A DNA stretch of 64,000 bases from Pantoea sp. A4. Lineage in GTDB: Bacteria; Pseudomonadota; Gammaproteobacteria; Enterobacterales; Enterobacteriaceae. The notes beneath the pieces were generated by a model. It was not told where the DNA came from, ran no database searches, and was given only the letters and a program-made list of their open reading frames with translations. The stretch's first letter is position 1, and each line of letters starts with the position of its first letter. Of this stretch, positions 1 through 8,576 are shown piece after piece. The stretch is from positions 1 through 64,000 of the forward strand of contig NZ_ALXE01000020.1 of the NCBI RefSeq assembly GCF_000295955.2. Direction: 5' to 3'. Made by a program: the position numbers and the translations under genes.

Positions 1-18
1 AAGGTGGGGGAGGATGTC
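1..18. mobile_element. possible end of an IS200/IS605-type element
   Basis: The first 18 bases read GGTGGGGGAGGATGTC after AA. This resembles the conserved terminal sequence (a G-rich arm followed by GGAGGATGTC) of enterobacterial IS200/IS605 elements, as I remember it. It sits exactly where the adjacent LysE-type reading frame stops looking like its family. Only the edge is visible, so neither a transposase nor the other arm of the hairpin can be confirmed. Confidence 0.35.
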
Positions 19-254
19 AAATATTTAATCACGGTAAACATCACCGGAGAGGCGAGGATCAGCGCCGTCAGCCCTAAAGTGCTGGCAACTGCGTGAGTGC
101 AGCTCCCTAAAACCACACCCAACGCCGAGACTATACCGGCACGACGGCCATTCGCCACGCTCTGCCCAATGACGTAGGCCATATCAGGTCCGGGGGTGAC
201 AGAAAGGAGAAAAACGGAAAAGACAAACAGTCCAAAATGCGTGATGTCCAGCAT
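1..254 (-). CDS. LysE/RhtB-family amino-acid exporter, N-terminal part
   Basis: Reading leftward from the ATG at 252-254, the frame encodes a hydrophobic N-terminus with the signature SVTPGPDMAYVIGQS at about residues 18-32. This is the hallmark of the LysE/RhtB/Cmp exporter family of inner-membrane amino-acid and homoserine-lactone exporters. Family members have about 200 residues; 84 codons are visible. After the family-like stretch FTVIKYL the predicted residues become TSSPT, where a Gly-Ala-rich segment is normally expected. The change coincides with a possible IS end, so the gene may be interrupted rather than simply cut by the window edge. The substrate cannot be inferred. Confidence 0.72.
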   Translation of the reverse strand, partial: MLDITHFGLFVFSVFLLSVTPGPDMAYVIGQSVANGRRAGIVSALGVVLGSCTHAVASTLGLTALILASPVMFTVIKYLTSSPT

Positions 255-387
255 GATAACCTCATATTCCTTTGAAATTACTTTAAACTTAACCCTTTAA
301 CACCTGAATGACTAGCTCAAAAGCGTGACGGGAAGGTGGGTGTTATCTCTGATATCCGCACATCAGCGCTTGCTCCGCCTCACAGCA

Positions 388-420
388 TTTAGCCAGCGTC
401 CCCCAAAGACACTGGCTAAA
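388..420. terminator. imperfect stem-loop downstream of the lipoprotein gene
   Basis: TTTAGCCAG-c-GTC at 388-400 pairs with GAC-a-CTGGCTAAA at 408-420 around a short loop, with one mismatch. It lies just past the stop of the minus-strand lipoprotein gene. There is no good U-run on that strand, so it is a weak terminator or an mRNA 3' stabiliser. The rest of 255-430 shows no gene. Confidence 0.3.
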
Positions 421-430
421 GCATCTTTTC

Positions 431-838
431 CTAAGGTTTGCCGTTGTATCCATCCCAGTAAGTGGTCGTCGCGGCGTTCAGCATCAGCTCAGCCTGCTTC
501 CTCGGCTGATCGGCTTCATATTTGTGGCTTACAAAAGTACTGCGCTGAGAGGCAGCAGCGAAAGCATCTATGCTGCGAAAGCTATTTACCCGCTCCTGTG
601 CTTGCGCAGGCGTAATCCCCTGAGCATGATCTTTTTTGCCCAAATCATAAAACTGCTTAAGGAAAACGGTGGCGCGCTGCGTATTATCCGCCGTGAGTGA
701 GCGCATGTTAGGGTCAAAGTTCAACTGGGCGATTTGTTGGGCTACGTGACTGGCATTGCGCTCTACGCTGGTTTTCGGTGCACACGCAGTGAGTAACAAG
801 GGAATAAGGATCGTTAAAGCTGTTGATTTTATGTTCAT
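431..838 (-). CDS. small lipoprotein, Exc2 family-like
   Basis: The predicted protein has 135 residues. It begins MNIKSTALTILIPLLLTACAPK, a type II signal peptide with the lipobox LTAC, so Cys19 would be lipidated and the protein anchored in the outer or inner membrane. The mature part is polar and helical (NASHVAQQIAQL, TPAQAQERVNSF) and resembles proteins annotated as Exc2-family lipoproteins in Pantoea and relatives. Exc2 names derive from plasmid entry exclusion, but a chromosomal role is unknown. I chose the ATG at 836-838 over upstream in-frame starts because it places the signal peptide at the N-terminus. It is monocistronic and divergent from kdp. Confidence 0.7.
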   Translation of the reverse strand: MNIKSTALTILIPLLLTACAPKTSVERNASHVAQQIAQLNFDPNMRSLTADNTQRATVFLKQFYDLGKKDHAQGITPAQAQERVNSFRSIDAFAAASQRSTFVSHKYEADQPRKQAELMLNAATTTYWDGYNGKP

Positions 839-1007
839 TTTTTCATCCATGTAAAAAAGAAGACTATACAGGTTATCTGGCGAAATTACACCCAAGATCA
901 GGCTGTACGTCACCACCCAATTCGGGAAAATGTCTCGCGCATATTGGCACAGCGAATAGTTGTTAAATAAAGATAAAAATCCACGCTGCGTATTTATTCA
1001 TCTGGCT

Positions 1008-1038
1008 GTTTTTTCATCTTTATACTTTTTATATACCG
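1008..1038 (+). promoter_or_regulatory. candidate KdpE box and kdp promoter region
   Basis: The AT-rich 278 bp gap between the lipoprotein gene and kdpF contains TTTATACTTTTTATATACC at 1019-1037. This closely resembles the T-rich KdpE-binding site of E. coli kdpFABC (TTTATACTTTTTTTACACC as I recall it). It lies about 80-100 bp before kdpF, a plausible activator position. No kdpE follows kdpD here, so the box implies that a KdpE-type regulator exists elsewhere. Confidence 0.5.
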
Positions 1039-1116
1039 TGACGATCAATATTGACGACAATTTTATATTTATTTTTCTACTCTCTTAATATATTTCAAAC
1101 CCATGGAGAGTGGATC

Positions 1117-1206
1117 GTGAGCGCAGGATTAATCGCCGGCATTGTGCTGGTGTTTTTGTTACTGGGTTATCTGTTCTATGCCCTGTTCCGGGCGGAGGCG
1201 TTCTGA
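1117..1206 (+). CDS. kdpF: KdpF, small subunit of the K+-transporting ATPase
   Basis: A 29-residue single-pass membrane peptide, [20 protein letters not shown] followed by YALFRAEAF. It has the size and form of KdpF, which stabilises the KdpABC complex in the inner membrane. It starts at GTG 1117 with GGAGAG just upstream. Its TGA overlaps the kdpA ATG (TGATG), showing translational coupling. It is easily missed because of its length. Confidence 0.9.
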   Translation: MSAGLIAGIVLVFLLLGYLFYALFRAEAF

Positions 1207-2891
1207 TGGCCGCTGAAGCATTTTTACTGTTGGCCTGTTTTATGGCCGTATTGTTGCTGCTGGCAAAACCGCTGGGGGATTTTATCACCACCCTGGCAGC
1301 GGACCGCGGCGTCACCGGCCTGAACGGGCTTGAGCGCCTGATCTGGCGTAGCTGTGGTGTGCAGGACCAGGAGATGAACTGGCGGCACTATCTGCTCGCT
1401 ATTCTGCTGTTTAACCTGCTGGGACTACTGGTGCTGTTGGTGGTGCTGTTGTACCAGGATAACTTGCCGCTTAACCCGCAACATTTGCCGGGTCTGAGCT
1501 GGCATCTGGCGATAAACACCGCCATCAGTTTTGTTTCCAATACCAACTGGCAGTCATACTCCGGTGAAACCACCATCAGCTATTTCAGTGAAATGGTGGG
1601 GCTGGCGGTGCAGAACTTCCTCTCTGCCGCCACCGGTATTGCGGTGTTATTTGCGTTGATGCGCGGCTTTGCCCGCCGTTCAACCACCTATCTCGGTAAT
1701 GCCTGGCGAGACTTAACCCGCATTAATCTCTACCTGTTGCTGCCGTTGTCGCTGCTGATGGCGCTATTTTTAGTCAGCCAGGGCGTGATTCAAAACCTCA
1801 ATCCCTACGTGGCGGTGAAAACGCTGGAGGGTGTGCAACAGACCTTGCCAATGGGGCCAGTGGCTTCGCAGGAAGCGATTAAAATGCTCGGCACTAACGG
1901 GGGCGGGCTGTTTAACGCTAACTCGGCGCATCCTTTTGAAAACCCAACGCCATTGACCAACTTCGTTGAAATGCTGGCAATTTTCCTGATCCCGGCGGCG
2001 CTGTGCTTTACCTTCGGCAATCTGGTGCGTGACCGTCGTCAGGGCAACACCATCCTGTGGGCGATGAGCATCATGTTCCTGCTGGCGGCGGCGGTGGTGA
2101 TGTATGCCGAAGTGCAGGGCAACCCGCATCTGATGCCTTTAGGGGCCGATTCGGCGATGAACTGGGAGGGGAAAGAGGCGCGCTTTGGCCTGCTGAATTC
2201 CAGTCTGTTTGCGGTGATTACCACGGCTGCCTCCTGTGGTGCGGTGAATGCGATGCATGATTCATTCACGGCATTAGGCGGCATGATCCCGCTGTGGCTG
2301 ATGCAGTTAGGCGAAGTGGTATTTGGCGGTGTGGGATCGGGCCTGTATGGCATGTTGATGAATGTGGTGCTGGCGGTGTTTATTTCCGGCCTGATGATTG
2401 GCCGTACGCCGGAGTACCTCGGTAAAAAAATTGGCGTGCCGGAGATGAAAATGGCGGCGATCTACATTCTGATCACCCCAGCCCTGGTGCTGCTCGGTAC
2501 GGCGTTAGCGATGCTGACGGAAGCTGGGCGCAGTGCAATGGCAAATCCCGGTCCTCACGGCTTTAGTGAAGTGCTGTACGCCGTATCGTCAGCGGCCAAC
2601 AACAACGGCAGTGCGTTTGGCGGCCTTTCCGCTAATACCTCGTTCTGGAATCTGCTGCTGGCGGTGGCCATGTTGCTGGGCCGTTTCGCACCATTTGTCC
2701 CTCTGCTGATGATGGCCGGCTCGCTGGCGGCTCGTAAATCTCAGCCCGCCAGTCCGGGTACATTACCGACGCACGGCGCGCTGTTTGTCGCGTTGATCAT
2801 CGGCACCGTGGTTCTGGTCGGCGCGTTGACCTTTATTCCTTCGCTGGCGCTTGGCCCGGTGATCGAACATTTACAGTTGCTGGGGCAGTAA
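1206..2891 (+). CDS. kdpA: potassium-transporting ATPase subunit KdpA
   Basis: This is the K+-binding and translocating subunit of the high-affinity Kdp pump, 561 residues (E. coli KdpA has 557). The four selectivity-filter loops of the SKT fold are visible: [28 protein letters not shown] and [12 protein letters not shown]. About ten membrane segments are evident. The start is the ATG overlapping the kdpF stop; a longer upstream reading only overlaps kdpF. It ends in a TAATG overlap with kdpB. Identity to the E. coli protein is high along the whole length and nothing essential appears missing. Confidence 0.97.
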   Translation: MAAEAFLLLACFMAVLLLLAKPLGDFITTLAADRGVTGLNGLERLIWRSCGVQDQEMNWRHYLLAILLFNLLGLLVLLVVLLYQDNLPLNPQHLPGLSWHLAINTAISFVSNTNWQSYSGETTISYFSEMVGLAVQNFLSAATGIAVLFALMRGFARRSTTYLGNAWRDLTRINLYLLLPLSLLMALFLVSQGVIQNLNPYVAVKTLEGVQQTLPMGPVASQEAIKMLGTNGGGLFNANSAHPFENPTPLTNFVEMLAIFLIPAALCFTFGNLVRDRRQGNTILWAMSIMFLLAAAVVMYAEVQGNPHLMPLGADSAMNWEGKEARFGLLNSSLFAVITTAASCGAVNAMHDSFTALGGMIPLWLMQLGEVVFGGVGSGLYGMLMNVVLAVFISGLMIGRTPEYLGKKIGVPEMKMAAIYILITPALVLLGTALAMLTEAGRSAMANPGPHGFSEVLYAVSSAANNNGSAFGGLSANTSFWNLLLAVAMLLGRFAPFVPLLMMAGSLAARKSQPASPGTLPTHGALFVALIIGTVVLVGALTFIPSLALGPVIEHLQLLGQ

Positions 2892-4951
2892 TGGCGGAGA
2901 AGATGATAATGCGTAATCAACAGGTTTCCTCACGGGGTATCTGGCGTCTGGCGCTGATCGGCGCGTTCACAAAACTCGATCCTCGCGTCCAGTATCGTAA
3001 TCCTGTGATGTTTGTGGTGTATCTGGGCAGCATTTTGACCACCTTGCTGGCGGTTGGGGTGTTGCCGGGTTCAGCACAGGGCCAAACCGGCTTTACTGCG
3101 GCGATCTCCGCGTGGCTGTGGTTCACCGTGCTGTTTGCCAACTTTGCGGAAGCACTGGCGGAAGGAAGAAGCAAAGCGCAGGCGGAGAGCCTGAAAGGCA
3201 TCAAGCGCACCAGTTGGGCGAAGAAACTGGCGTCACCAGAGCGTGATGCCACAGCGGAAAAAGTGGCGGCTGACGCGCTGCGCAAAGGTGACTATGTGCT
3301 GGTTGAAGCCGGGGACATTATTCCCTGTGACGGGGAAGTGCTGGCGGGAGGGGCTTCGGTTGATGAAAGCGCCATTACCGGTGAGTCTGCCCCGGTGATT
3401 CGTGAATCCGGCGGGGATTTTGCTTCCGTCACGGGCGGTACGCGCATTTTGTCTGACTGGCTGGTGATCCAGTGTAGCGTCAACCCCGGCGAAACGTTCC
3501 TCGACCGGATGATCGCGATGGTGGAGGGCGCTCAGCGCCGGAAAACCCCCAACGAGATTGCCCTGAACATTCTGCTGGTGTCGCTAACTATCGTCTTCTT
3601 GCTGGCAACCGCGACCTTGTGGCCTTTCTCCGCCTGGGGCGGCACCGCCGTCAGCATTACGGTACTGGTGGCGTTGCTGGTCTGTCTGATTCCTACCACC
3701 ATCGGTGCTTTGCTCTCGGCCATCGGTATTGCGGGCATGAGCCGTATGCTGGGTGCCAATGTGATTGCCACCAGTGGACGCGCCGTAGAAGCAGCCGGTG
3801 ACGTTGATGTGCTGCTGATGGATAAAACCGGCACCATTACGCTGGGCAATCGCCAGGCGAGTGAATTTCTTCCCGTGCGCAACGTGGAGGAACAGGCGCT
3901 GGCCAATGCTGCACAGCTGGCTTCCCTCGCCGATGAGACACCGGAAGGGCGCAGCATCGTGGTGTTGGCGAAGCAGAAGTTCAACCTGCGTGAGCGCGAT
4001 CTGCAAAGCCTGAATGCCACCTTTATTCCGTTCACCGCACAAACACGCATGAGTGGCGTGAACGTCGGGGCGCAAATGTTACGCAAGGGCGCTGTGGATG
4101 CCATACGCCGTCATGTGGAAAGCAATGGAGGCATCTTCCCGAGTGAAGTGGATGACCTGGTGAGCCGCGTCGCACGTAAAGGCGAAACGCCGCTGGTGGT
4201 GGCGGAAGGCAATACGGTGATGGGCGTGGTCGCCCTGAAGGATATTGTCAAAGGCGGCATCAAAGAACGCTTCGCCGAACTGCGCAAAATGGGGATTAAA
4301 ACAGTGATGGTTACCGGTGATAACCCGTTAACCGCCGCCGCCATTGCCGCTGAGGCGGGGGTTGATGACTTCTTATCCGAAGCGACCCCGGAGGCCAAAC
4401 TGGCGTTGATCCGTCAGTATCAGGCTGAAGGTCGGATGGTAGCGATGACAGGCGATGGCACCAACGATGCCCCAGCGTTGGCGCAGGCAGATGTCGCCGT
4501 GGCGATGAACTCAGGAACCCAGGCAGCCAAAGAGGCCGGGAACATGGTCGATCTCGACTCCAACCCGACGAAATTGCTGGAAGTCGTCCACATCGGCAAG
4601 CAGATGCTGATGACGCGTGGCTCGCTCACCACCTTTAGCATCGCGAATGATGTGGCGAAGTATTTTGCCATCATCCCGGCGGCCTTTGCGGTGACCTATC
4701 CGCAGTTAAATACGCTGAACGTGATGCACCTGCATTCGCCGACCTCTGCGATTCTGTCAGCGGTGATTTTCAATGCACTGATCATTGTGTTGCTGATCCC
4801 GCTGGCCCTCAAAGGCGTGAGCTATCGCCCGATGCCCGCAGCGGCGTTGCTGCGCCGCAATCTGTGGCTCTATGGTGTCGGCGGATTAGTGGTGCCGTTT
4901 ATTGGCATTAAGGTGATCGACATTTTGCTGACCCTGCTGGGTCTGGTGTAA
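2891..4951 (+). CDS. kdpB: potassium-transporting P-type ATPase subunit KdpB
   Basis: The catalytic P-type ATPase subunit, 686 residues (E. coli 682). It shows the actuator loop [10 protein letters not shown], the phosphorylation motif DKTGT with Asp at about residue 311, the nucleotide-binding region, and the hinge motif [20 protein letters not shown]. It hydrolyses ATP to drive K+ through KdpA in the inner membrane. The ATG at 2891 overlaps the kdpA stop. Downstream in-frame ATGs at the extreme N-terminus are possible alternative starts. KdpC follows after 11 bp. Confidence 0.97.
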   Translation: MAEKMIMRNQQVSSRGIWRLALIGAFTKLDPRVQYRNPVMFVVYLGSILTTLLAVGVLPGSAQGQTGFTAAISAWLWFTVLFANFAEALAEGRSKAQAESLKGIKRTSWAKKLASPERDATAEKVAADALRKGDYVLVEAGDIIPCDGEVLAGGASVDESAITGESAPVIRESGGDFASVTGGTRILSDWLVIQCSVNPGETFLDRMIAMVEGAQRRKTPNEIALNILLVSLTIVFLLATATLWPFSAWGGTAVSITVLVALLVCLIPTTIGALLSAIGIAGMSRMLGANVIATSGRAVEAAGDVDVLLMDKTGTITLGNRQASEFLPVRNVEEQALANAAQLASLADETPEGRSIVVLAKQKFNLRERDLQSLNATFIPFTAQTRMSGVNVGAQMLRKGAVDAIRRHVESNGGIFPSEVDDLVSRVARKGETPLVVAEGNTVMGVVALKDIVKGGIKERFAELRKMGIKTVMVTGDNPLTAAAIAAEAGVDDFLSEATPEAKLALIRQYQAEGRMVAMTGDGTNDAPALAQADVAVAMNSGTQAAKEAGNMVDLDSNPTKLLEVVHIGKQMLMTRGSLTTFSIANDVAKYFAIIPAAFAVTYPQLNTLNVMHLHSPTSAILSAVIFNALIIVLLIPLALKGVSYRPMPAAALLRRNLWLYGVGGLVVPFIGIKVIDILLTLLGLV

Positions 4952-4962
4952 GGAGTAACGTC

Positions 4963-5538
4963 ATGCAACTGTTTAGACCGGCTATTTCACTGTTTATTTT
5001 GCTGACGCTGGTGCTGGGTGGCGCTTATCCGCTGTTAACCACCGGACTGGCGCAGTGGTGGTTTCCGCAATCGGCTAATGGCTCCCTGTTAGCGGTTAAA
5101 GGGGAGCTGCGCGGTTCGAGTTTGATTGGGCAAGATTTTACCGCTGCGGGCTACTTCCACGGGCGGCCCTCCGCCACGGGAGATAAACCCTACAATGGAT
5201 TAGCCTCCTCGGGCAGCAACCTGGCGGTGAGCAACCCGGCGCTCGACCAGGCGATCAGTCAGCGTGTTGCTGCATTGCGCCAGGCGAATCCGCAAGCCAG
5301 CGCTACCGCGCCGGTTGAGCTGGTGACGGCTTCAGCCAGCGGCCTGGACCCACACCTCTCGCCTGAGGCTGCGCTGTGGCAATTACCCCGCGTGGCACAG
5401 GCGCGCCATCTGCCCGAACAGCAGGTGCGTGAATTGATTGAAGCCAACACGCAACGTCCGCTGTTATATTTTCTGGGTGAGCCTGTGGTGAATGTGCTGC
5501 AACTCAATATGGCCCTGGATGCGTTAACTCAACCCTGA
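4963..5538 (+). CDS. kdpC: potassium-transporting ATPase subunit KdpC
   Basis: A 191-residue protein with one N-terminal membrane helix (about residues 7-28) and a periplasmic domain with the family segments [39 protein letters not shown] and LPEQQVREL. KdpC is the assembly and K+-affinity subunit of KdpFABC. An AAGGAG Shine-Dalgarno sequence lies 7 bases before the ATG. The length matches E. coli KdpC (190). Confidence 0.96.
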   Translation: MQLFRPAISLFILLTLVLGGAYPLLTTGLAQWWFPQSANGSLLAVKGELRGSSLIGQDFTAAGYFHGRPSATGDKPYNGLASSGSNLAVSNPALDQAISQRVAALRQANPQASATAPVELVTASASGLDPHLSPEAALWQLPRVAQARHLPEQQVRELIEANTQRPLLYFLGEPVVNVLQLNMALDALTQP

Positions 5539-5546
5539 GAACGGCA

Positions 5547-8228
5547 ATGACTGATGAACCACTACGTCCCGATCCTGATCGCCTGTTAGCGCAAGCCGAT
5601 TCAGAAGGCCGGGGGAAATTGAAAATTTACTTCGGCGCGTGCGCGGGTGTCGGTAAAACCTGGTCGATGCTGCAGGAGGCACGGCGCTTACGGGCGCAGG
5701 GGTTGGACGTTCTGGTCGGGGTGGTGGAGACACATGGCCGTCAGGACACGGCGGACCTGGTCGAAGGGTTAGAACTCTTGCCGCGTAAAGCCAGCAGCCG
5801 GAGTCATCATCAGGAATTTGATCTGGATGCGGCACTGGCGCGGCATCCCGCCGTCATTTTGATGGATGAACTGGCGCACTCCAATCTGCGCGGTGCCCGT
5901 CATCCCAAACGTTGGCAGGATATTGAAGAGCTGCTCAATGCGGGCATTGATGTGCTCACCACCGTTAACGTGCAGCATCTGGAGAGCCTGAACGATGTGG
6001 TCAGCGGCGTGACCGGAATTCGGGTGCGGGAAACCGTGCCCGATCCCTTCTTTGATGCCGCAGATGAAGTGGTGCTGGTCGATTTACCGCCAGACGACCT
6101 GCGCCAGCGTTTAAAAGAGGGCAAAGTCTACGTGGGCGATCGCGCAGAACGCGCGATTGAAAACTTCTTCCGCAAAGGCAATCTGTTTGCCCTGCGTGAG
6201 CTGGCGTTGCGACGTACCGCTGACCGGGTTGACGATCAAATTCGTGCCTGGCGCGATGCCAGTGGACGGGAAGAGAAGGTCTGGCACACCCGTGATGCGA
6301 TTTTGCTCTGTATTGGTAGCGGCACCGGCAGCGAAAAGCTGGTACGCATTGCGGCGCGACTGGCGGCAAGGCTGGGCAGTGAATGGCATGCCATCACCAT
6401 TGAAACACCTTCACTCTATCGCCGTGGCGAAGCACAGCGTCGTCAGACCTTGCGAACCCTACAGCTAGCTCAGGATCTGGGGGCCGAAACCGCTACCCTG
6501 GCGGATCCCGATGAAGCAGAAGCTGCACTGCGCTACGCCCGCGAACATAACCTGGGCAAAATTATTGTGGGTCGTCCCGCCAGTCGTCGCTGGCGCGCCG
6601 GGCATCGTTTTGCCAACCGGCTGAGTCGCCTTGGCCCGGATCTGGATCTGATGGTGGTGGCGCTGGACGATCTTGCCGTTAAGACGCAACGTGCCAGTGA
6701 AAGCCGACCTAACAGTGAGAAAGTCCGGCAGAAACTTCAGGGTTCTCTGGCTGCGGCCGCGTTGTGCGCACTGATTACGCTGTTTTGTAAAACCGTACTG
6801 CCGGACTTTTCACCGATCAATCTGGTGATGATCTATCTGCTTGGCGTGGTGTTGATCGCGATGAGCTTTGGTCGCTTGCCATCGGTGGTGGCTTCATTAC
6901 TTAACATCGTGGCGTTTGACCTGTTTTTTGTCGCCCCGGAAGGGACGTTCGCCGTCAGTGATGCACAGTATCTGGTGACATTCAGCGTGATGCTGGTGGT
7001 GGGGGTGATCACCGGGAATCTCACCGCAGGCATGCGCTACCAGGCACGCGTAGCACGCTATCGTGAGCAACGCGCCCAATACTTGTATGAGCTGACCGCC
7101 GGGTTGAGCCGGGTGCGCAAAACCAGTGATATTGCCGATGTTTGCCAGCGAGTGGTGAGCAATGCGTTATTTGCGCGCTGTGAAATCTGGCTGCCTGATG
7201 AGCACGGTGTGCTGCAACCGCCGGTCACGCGCAGCCTGATCACCGTCCCGGATGCGGCCATCACGCGGTGGAGTTTTGAGAATGGTCAGGTGGCCGGGGC
7301 AGGAACGGACACGCTGCCCGGCGTGCCCTACAAAATTCTGCCGTTGTTCTCCTCCCATCATCAGCATGGCCTGTTGATTATTGAGCCAGATAATCTGCGC
7401 AATTTACTCATCCCCGAGCAGCAGCGGCTGTTAAATACCTTTGTGATTCAGATTGCAGGCGCACTGGACCGGCTGGTACTCACCCGGCGCGAGCAAGTGT
7501 CCCGCCTGACGGCAGAGCGGGAAGAGCTGCGTAATTCACTGCTGGCTGGGCTGTCACACGATCTGCGCACGCCGTTAACGGTGCTGTTTGGCCAGGCTGA
7601 AATCCTGACGTTGGATCTCTCCAGCGAAGGATCAAAATATGCCCCTCAGGCCAGTGAAATGCGGATGCAGACGCTGAGCACTATTCGTCTGGTGAATAAC
7701 ATGCTGGATATGGCACGTATTGAAGCGGATGGCTTCCGTCCGCAAAGTGACTGGGTCTCACTGGAAGAGGTGGTCGGGAGTGCATTGAAATCGCTGGAGA
7801 TGCTGCTGCCCAGAGGCCAGGTTCAACTGGATCTCCCGCCAGAAACCCTGTTAGTGCAGGGCGATGGCCCGCTACTGGAACGGGTGGTGGTGAATTTGCT
7901 GGAGAATGCAGTCAAGTATGCCGGTCAGGAGGGTAAGCCGATTGGCATTCGCGCCTGGCGATCTGGCGAAGAGATCAAGCTGACGGTGTGGGATCAAGGC
8001 CCGGGTTTGCCAGCGGGCCGTGAACAGCAGCTGTTTGAAAAATTCGCACGCGGTCAGCATGAATCTTCCGTACCCGGCGTCGGCATGGGACTGGCGTTGT
8101 GCAAGGCGATTGTCACGCTGCATAAAGGGACGATCGTGGCGGCTAACCGGCCTGAAGGAGGAGCCAGCTTTACAATAACGCTACCGGCATCTGCTCTGCC
8201 TGAGCTGGAAGAAGAGCTGCCCTGGTGA
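5547..8228 (+). CDS. kdpD: sensor histidine kinase KdpD
   Basis: The turgor/K+ sensor kinase, 893 residues (E. coli 894). In order: the N-terminal KdpD domain with Walker A GACAGVGKT at about residues 30-38, a universal-stress-protein-like domain, four transmembrane helices at about 400-500, a GAF-like region, the HisKA domain with H-box LSHDLRTPLT (His at about residue 671), and an HATPase_c domain with N-box NLLENAVKYA and G-boxes DQGPGLP and GVGMGLALCK. It lies 8 bp behind kdpC. Its usual partner kdpE is absent: a terminator and an unrelated gene follow. Confidence 0.96.
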   Translation: MTDEPLRPDPDRLLAQADSEGRGKLKIYFGACAGVGKTWSMLQEARRLRAQGLDVLVGVVETHGRQDTADLVEGLELLPRKASSRSHHQEFDLDAALARHPAVILMDELAHSNLRGARHPKRWQDIEELLNAGIDVLTTVNVQHLESLNDVVSGVTGIRVRETVPDPFFDAADEVVLVDLPPDDLRQRLKEGKVYVGDRAERAIENFFRKGNLFALRELALRRTADRVDDQIRAWRDASGREEKVWHTRDAILLCIGSGTGSEKLVRIAARLAARLGSEWHAITIETPSLYRRGEAQRRQTLRTLQLAQDLGAETATLADPDEAEAALRYAREHNLGKIIVGRPASRRWRAGHRFANRLSRLGPDLDLMVVALDDLAVKTQRASESRPNSEKVRQKLQGSLAAAALCALITLFCKTVLPDFSPINLVMIYLLGVVLIAMSFGRLPSVVASLLNIVAFDLFFVAPEGTFAVSDAQYLVTFSVMLVVGVITGNLTAGMRYQARVARYREQRAQYLYELTAGLSRVRKTSDIADVCQRVVSNALFARCEIWLPDEHGVLQPPVTRSLITVPDAAITRWSFENGQVAGAGTDTLPGVPYKILPLFSSHHQHGLLIIEPDNLRNLLIPEQQRLLNTFVIQIAGALDRLVLTRREQVSRLTAEREELRNSLLAGLSHDLRTPLTVLFGQAEILTLDLSSEGSKYAPQASEMRMQTLSTIRLVNNMLDMARIEADGFRPQSDWVSLEEVVGSALKSLEMLLPRGQVQLDLPPETLLVQGDGPLLERVVVNLLENAVKYAGQEGKPIGIRAWRSGEEIKLTVWDQGPGLPAGREQQLFEKFARGQHESSVPGVGMGLALCKAIVTLHKGTIVAANRPEGGASFTITLPASALPELEEELPW

Positions 8229-8272
8229 TAAACCCTCACGAAAATGAGATCTGAGTCACATATTTTGGCTAA

Positions 8273-8306
8273 ATTAAACCGCAATTAAACGCGGTTTAAT
8301 TTCTTT
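8273..8306 (+). terminator. terminator of the kdp operon
   Basis: A perfect 10-bp stem, ATTAAACCGC (8273-8282) and GCGGTTTAAT (8291-8300), with an 8-base loop, followed by TTCTTT. It lies 45 bp past the kdpD stop, so the operon ends here without kdpE. Confidence 0.75.
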
Positions 8307-8576
8307 GCTAATCATTTAGCGTTTCTCGCCCGGTGATATTTCCCTGCATTTATTCATGCTTTAAACGCGATATTTTTCTTTAAGATAATGTTATTTAAAA
8401 AGTAAATATCTCATCCCTTTTTACGTCCATTTTGAAAGTATTCTTTGCCGGTATTATCACGCGGTGCGATATATAACCTGACCTAAATTTACATTTATTG
8501 ACACCAATGTAACAACTGTGTAACTTTTTGCACTCCTTTCTTTCATGCTTTTCATGATGTTACACATGGAGATATC
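8307..8576 (+). promoter_or_regulatory. AT-rich promoter region of gcd
   Basis: There is no open frame of note here and no remnant of kdpE. The segment is AT-rich and should hold the gcd promoter. No specific operator was recognised. GGAGA at about 8567-8571 serves as the ribosome-binding site for the gcd ATG at 8577. Confidence 0.35.

Noticed and set aside
325..615. A 96-codon plus-strand frame at the left end
   Set aside because: It overlaps the opposite-strand lipoprotein gene and has no ribosome-binding site or family resemblance.
3532..4104. Long minus-strand open frames inside kdpB
   Set aside because: They are opposite a highly conserved P-type ATPase and rich in Arg/Ser/Pro, as expected of antisense frames in GC-rich genes.
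8229..8576. A kdpE remnant behind kdpD
   Set aside because: No response-regulator-like residues can be read in any frame; the stretch is AT-rich and contains a terminator.
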